From Flavobacterium sp. (GTDB lineage Bacteria; Bacteroidota; Bacteroidia; Flavobacteriales; Flavobacteriaceae), in contig JAHRWO010000328.1 in NCBI GenBank assembly GCA_019105125.1, forward strand, positions 1 to 9,541: 9,541 nt of DNA. The letters run 5' to 3'. Positions 7,811 to 9,541 of the stretch are shown one piece after another. The notes under the pieces are model-generated. The model saw only the letters and a list, made by a program, of their open reading frames with translations, had not been told where the DNA came from and made no database searches. A program made the translations under genes and the position numbers. The first letter of the stretch is position 1. The number at the start of each line of letters is the position of its first letter.

Positions 7811-9541
7811 GATAGTTCAATTATGATAATTTGATTTTTATTAAAAGCCTGACCAGATGTTAGAGATTGTTTCTTAACTTTTCCTACACCTATAACTTTT
7901 ACTTTTAATCCTAGATTTTCTAATAAAGCAACTGCATCCATGCCTTCCATCCCTTTAACATTAGGTACAATTTGCTCTTCTTTTTCTACTTTTTTGTAGT
8001 ACTCAGCATAACTTTTTTCTTGAGCCACCACTTTTGCATCGATATTTTTAACAAGATTCATAGAAGGTGAATCGGTAAATATTTTTTGAGCAATTCTCTT
8101 GAATACAGGTCCGGCAACATCAGCTCCGTAATATCCTGCAGTAACATTAGGTTTATGAACCACAACAATACAAGAATATTTAGGTTGGTTTGCAGGAAAA
8201 TAACCTACAAAAGACGAAGCGTAATACATATTCGACTTGTCTTTGTAATTTACTTGAGCGGTTCCTGTTTTTCCCGCCATCGAAAAATCTTTAGAGTATA
8301 ATTTTGACCCAGTTCCTTTTTCCACTACATTTTCTAAAACTTTGTGCACTTTTTTCAAAGCTTCCTGAGAACATATTTTAGGGTTGATAACTTGGGTATC
8401 AAATTTTTTGATGATTTTATTCCATTCTTTTATTTCGCTAACGAAAATTGGTTTTACCATTACACCATTATTAGCAACGGCGTTATACAATGTTAATGTT
8501 TGTAGAGGTGTTACAGATAATCCATAACCAAAGGCCATCCAAGGTAAAGTAGTTCCATACCACCCCGTTGTTCCTGGCTGTGGAATATATGGTTTCCCCT
8601 CTCCTTTGATAGGTAAATCCAAAGGTTTGTTCAATCCATAACTATTAATTCTATCTACAAATTGTTTAGGATTGTTTTTATAATGATCAACAACAGCTTG
8701 CACTAGAACCGTGTTAGAAGAAACCTCAAAAGCTTTTCCAACTGATATTTTACCATAACCACCAGGCTTTGAGTCTTTCACCTTTTTACCATAATATTCT
8801 ACTACGCCACCTCTTGAATCATAAACTGTGCTTGTATCTACTTTTTTATCATCTAAAAGCGCTATCAAATCAATTAATTTGAATGTAGAACCAGGCTCAT
8901 GCGATTCTGTAATGGCGTAATTTTGCGTTTCAAAATAGGAACCATCTTCTGCTCTTCCTAAATTTGAAATCGCTTTGATGTGACCCGTTTTGGTTTCCAT
9001 CACTACTACACAACCATGATCTGCTGTATAATACTCTAATTGTTTCAATAAAGCATGATGAGCAATATCTTGGATATAAACATCAATTGTAGAAATTATA
9101 TCGTAACCATCTACAGGCTCCTTTTCATTTACATCATTTATAGGTTTCCACTGATTTTTTGCAATTTTTTGCATCATTCTGTGGCCATTTTTGCCGTTTA
9201 AATAATCGCGAAAAGCATATTCTAAACCTTTACCATCTTCGTTTGAACGCTCATAACCGATAGTTCTTTTTGCCACCAAACCAATTGGATGTTCTCTCAC
9301 AATTTTTTGCTCGATAATCAAACCGCCTTTATTAGCTCCTTTATTAAATAATGGAAATGATTTGATTCGCATTTGCTCAGTGTAGCTCAACTTTTTTGCG
9401 ATAAATAAATAGCGACTTTTATTAGCTCGTGCCTTTTGCAATTTCGCTTGATAATGTCCGGATGATTTTCCAAACATCACTGAAAGTGAATCCGAAAGCC
9501 CTTGAATATTTTCTTTGAAAAGTTCTGATGAAGACGCTACA
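7807..9541 (-). CDS. ftsI: Division-specific D,D-transpeptidase FtsI (class B PBP) with C-terminal PASTA domain, 5' end cut by window edge
   Basis: This class B penicillin-binding protein crosslinks septal peptidoglycan outside the inner membrane as the partner of FtsW. The frame is open to the window edge, giving 577 full codons counted from 9540. The GTG at 9478-9480 and the following ATG are internal codons, because the 20 codons upstream also read as protein. The missing 5' part should hold the short cytoplasmic tail and the membrane anchor. Active-site motifs of the transpeptidase domain are all present: STFK at 218-221 (8878-8889, catalytic Ser), SSN at 274-276 (8713-8721) and KTGT at 424-427 (8260-8271). 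The last ~53 residues from VPNVKG (bases 7968-7810) form a single PASTA domain, joined by a charged Lys/Glu-rich linker. E. coli FtsI lacks PASTA; SpoVD-type and Bacteroidota homologues often have it. The stop overlaps the murE start by 4 nt. Placement before murE supports ftsI over other class B PBPs. Confidence 0.96.
   Translation of the reverse strand, partial: VASSSELFKENIQGLSDSLSVMFGKSSGHYQAKLQKARANKSRYLFIAKKLSYTEQMRIKSFPLFNKGANKGGLIIEQKIVREHPIGLVAKRTIGYERSNEDGKGLEYAFRDYLNGKNGHRMMQKIAKNQWKPINDVNEKEPVDGYDIISTIDVYIQDIAHHALLKQLEYYTADHGCVVVMETKTGHIKAISNLGRAEDGSYFETQNYAITESHEPGSTFKLIDLIALLDDKKVDTSTVYDSRGGVVEYYGKKVKDSKPGGYGKISVGKAFEVSSNTVLVQAVVDHYKNNPKQFVDRINSYGLNKPLDLPIKGEGKPYIPQPGTTGWYGTTLPWMAFGYGLSVTPLQTLTLYNAVANNGVMVKPIFVSEIKEWNKIIKKFDTQVINPKICSQEALKKVHKVLENVVEKGTGSKLYSKDFSMAGKTGTAQVNYKDKSNMYYASSFVGYFPANQPKYSCIVVVHKPNVTAGYYGADVAGPVFKRIAQKIFTDSPSMNLVKNIDAKVVAQEKSYAEYYKKVEKEEQIVPNVKGMEGMDAVALLENLGLKVKVIGVGKVKKQSLTSGQAFNKNQIIIIELS

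Larger units (their letters stand above)
1..9541 (-). other. dcw (division and cell wall) cluster segment, probably one transcription unit
   Basis: Seven genes run in one direction, with junctions of -4 nt (ftsI-murE), 52 nt (murE-mraY), 1 nt (mraY-murD), 87 nt (murD-ftsW), -1 nt (ftsW-murG) and 97 nt (murG-murC). None of the three larger spacers contains a G+C-rich hairpin with a T-run, so I see no internal terminator. I also recognise no internal promoter. The order matches the E. coli dcw cluster except that murF is missing between murE and mraY. Single-transcript status is inferred from the spacing. Confidence 0.8.

Noticed and set aside
8086..8301. Plus-strand open frame of 71 codons opposite ftsI
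   Set aside because: It is antisense to the conserved transpeptidase region including KTGT, and shows no independent signal of coding.
9478..9480. GTG at 9478-9480 as the start of ftsI
   Set aside because: The frame continues upstream to the window edge with protein-like sequence, and a start here would remove the membrane anchor and N-terminal domain expected of the family.
1..9541. A novel accessory, defence or mobile system
   Set aside because: Every long frame on the minus strand is an identified dcw gene. The gaps are 97 nt or less and there are no transposase, integrase, att-like or CRISPR-like sequences.

Overview
This window is a seven-gene run of the division and cell wall (dcw) cluster. 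Every gene is on the minus strand, so it is transcribed from the high coordinates toward the low ones. In transcription order the genes are ftsI (5' end cut off), murE, mraY, murD, ftsW, murG and murC (3' end cut off). The DNA is AT-rich. Start regions are A-rich and lack Shine-Dalgarno sequences, MraY carries an enlarged extracytoplasmic loop, and the FtsI-type transpeptidase ends in a PASTA domain. Together with the residue-level feel of the proteins, this points to Bacteroidota, most likely Flavobacteriaceae and close to Flavobacterium. That placement is inference, since no search could be run.

Layout: ftsI occupies 7807-9541 and murE 6347-7810; they overlap by 4 nt (GTGA). A 52-nt spacer with an 8-bp-period repeat and a small dyad precedes mraY (5074-6294). 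murD (3738-5072) follows after 1 nt. An 87-nt spacer with an imperfect hairpin precedes ftsW (2295-3650). murG (1207-2295) overlaps ftsW by 1 nt (TAATG). A 97-nt spacer made of TTGAA-rich repeats precedes murC (1-1109). No RNA gene, mobile element, CRISPR array or plus-strand gene is supported, and no stretch of 300 bases lacks a gene.

The products form one pathway. MurC, MurD and MurE add L-Ala, D-Glu and (from the DNPR motif) meso-diaminopimelate to UDP-MurNAc. MurF, which would add D-Ala-D-Ala, is not encoded here. MraY transfers the phospho-MurNAc-peptide to undecaprenyl phosphate to make lipid I, and MurG adds GlcNAc to make lipid II. FtsW polymerises lipid II at the septum and FtsI crosslinks the strands. 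By known dcw order one would expect ftsL and rsmH beyond the right edge and ftsQ, ftsA and ftsZ beyond the left edge, but neither is visible.

This is a conserved housekeeping region. I found no new biological system. The second-look items are the repeat-bearing spacers, the FtsW tail, the MraY loop, the GTG start of murE and the absence of murF.
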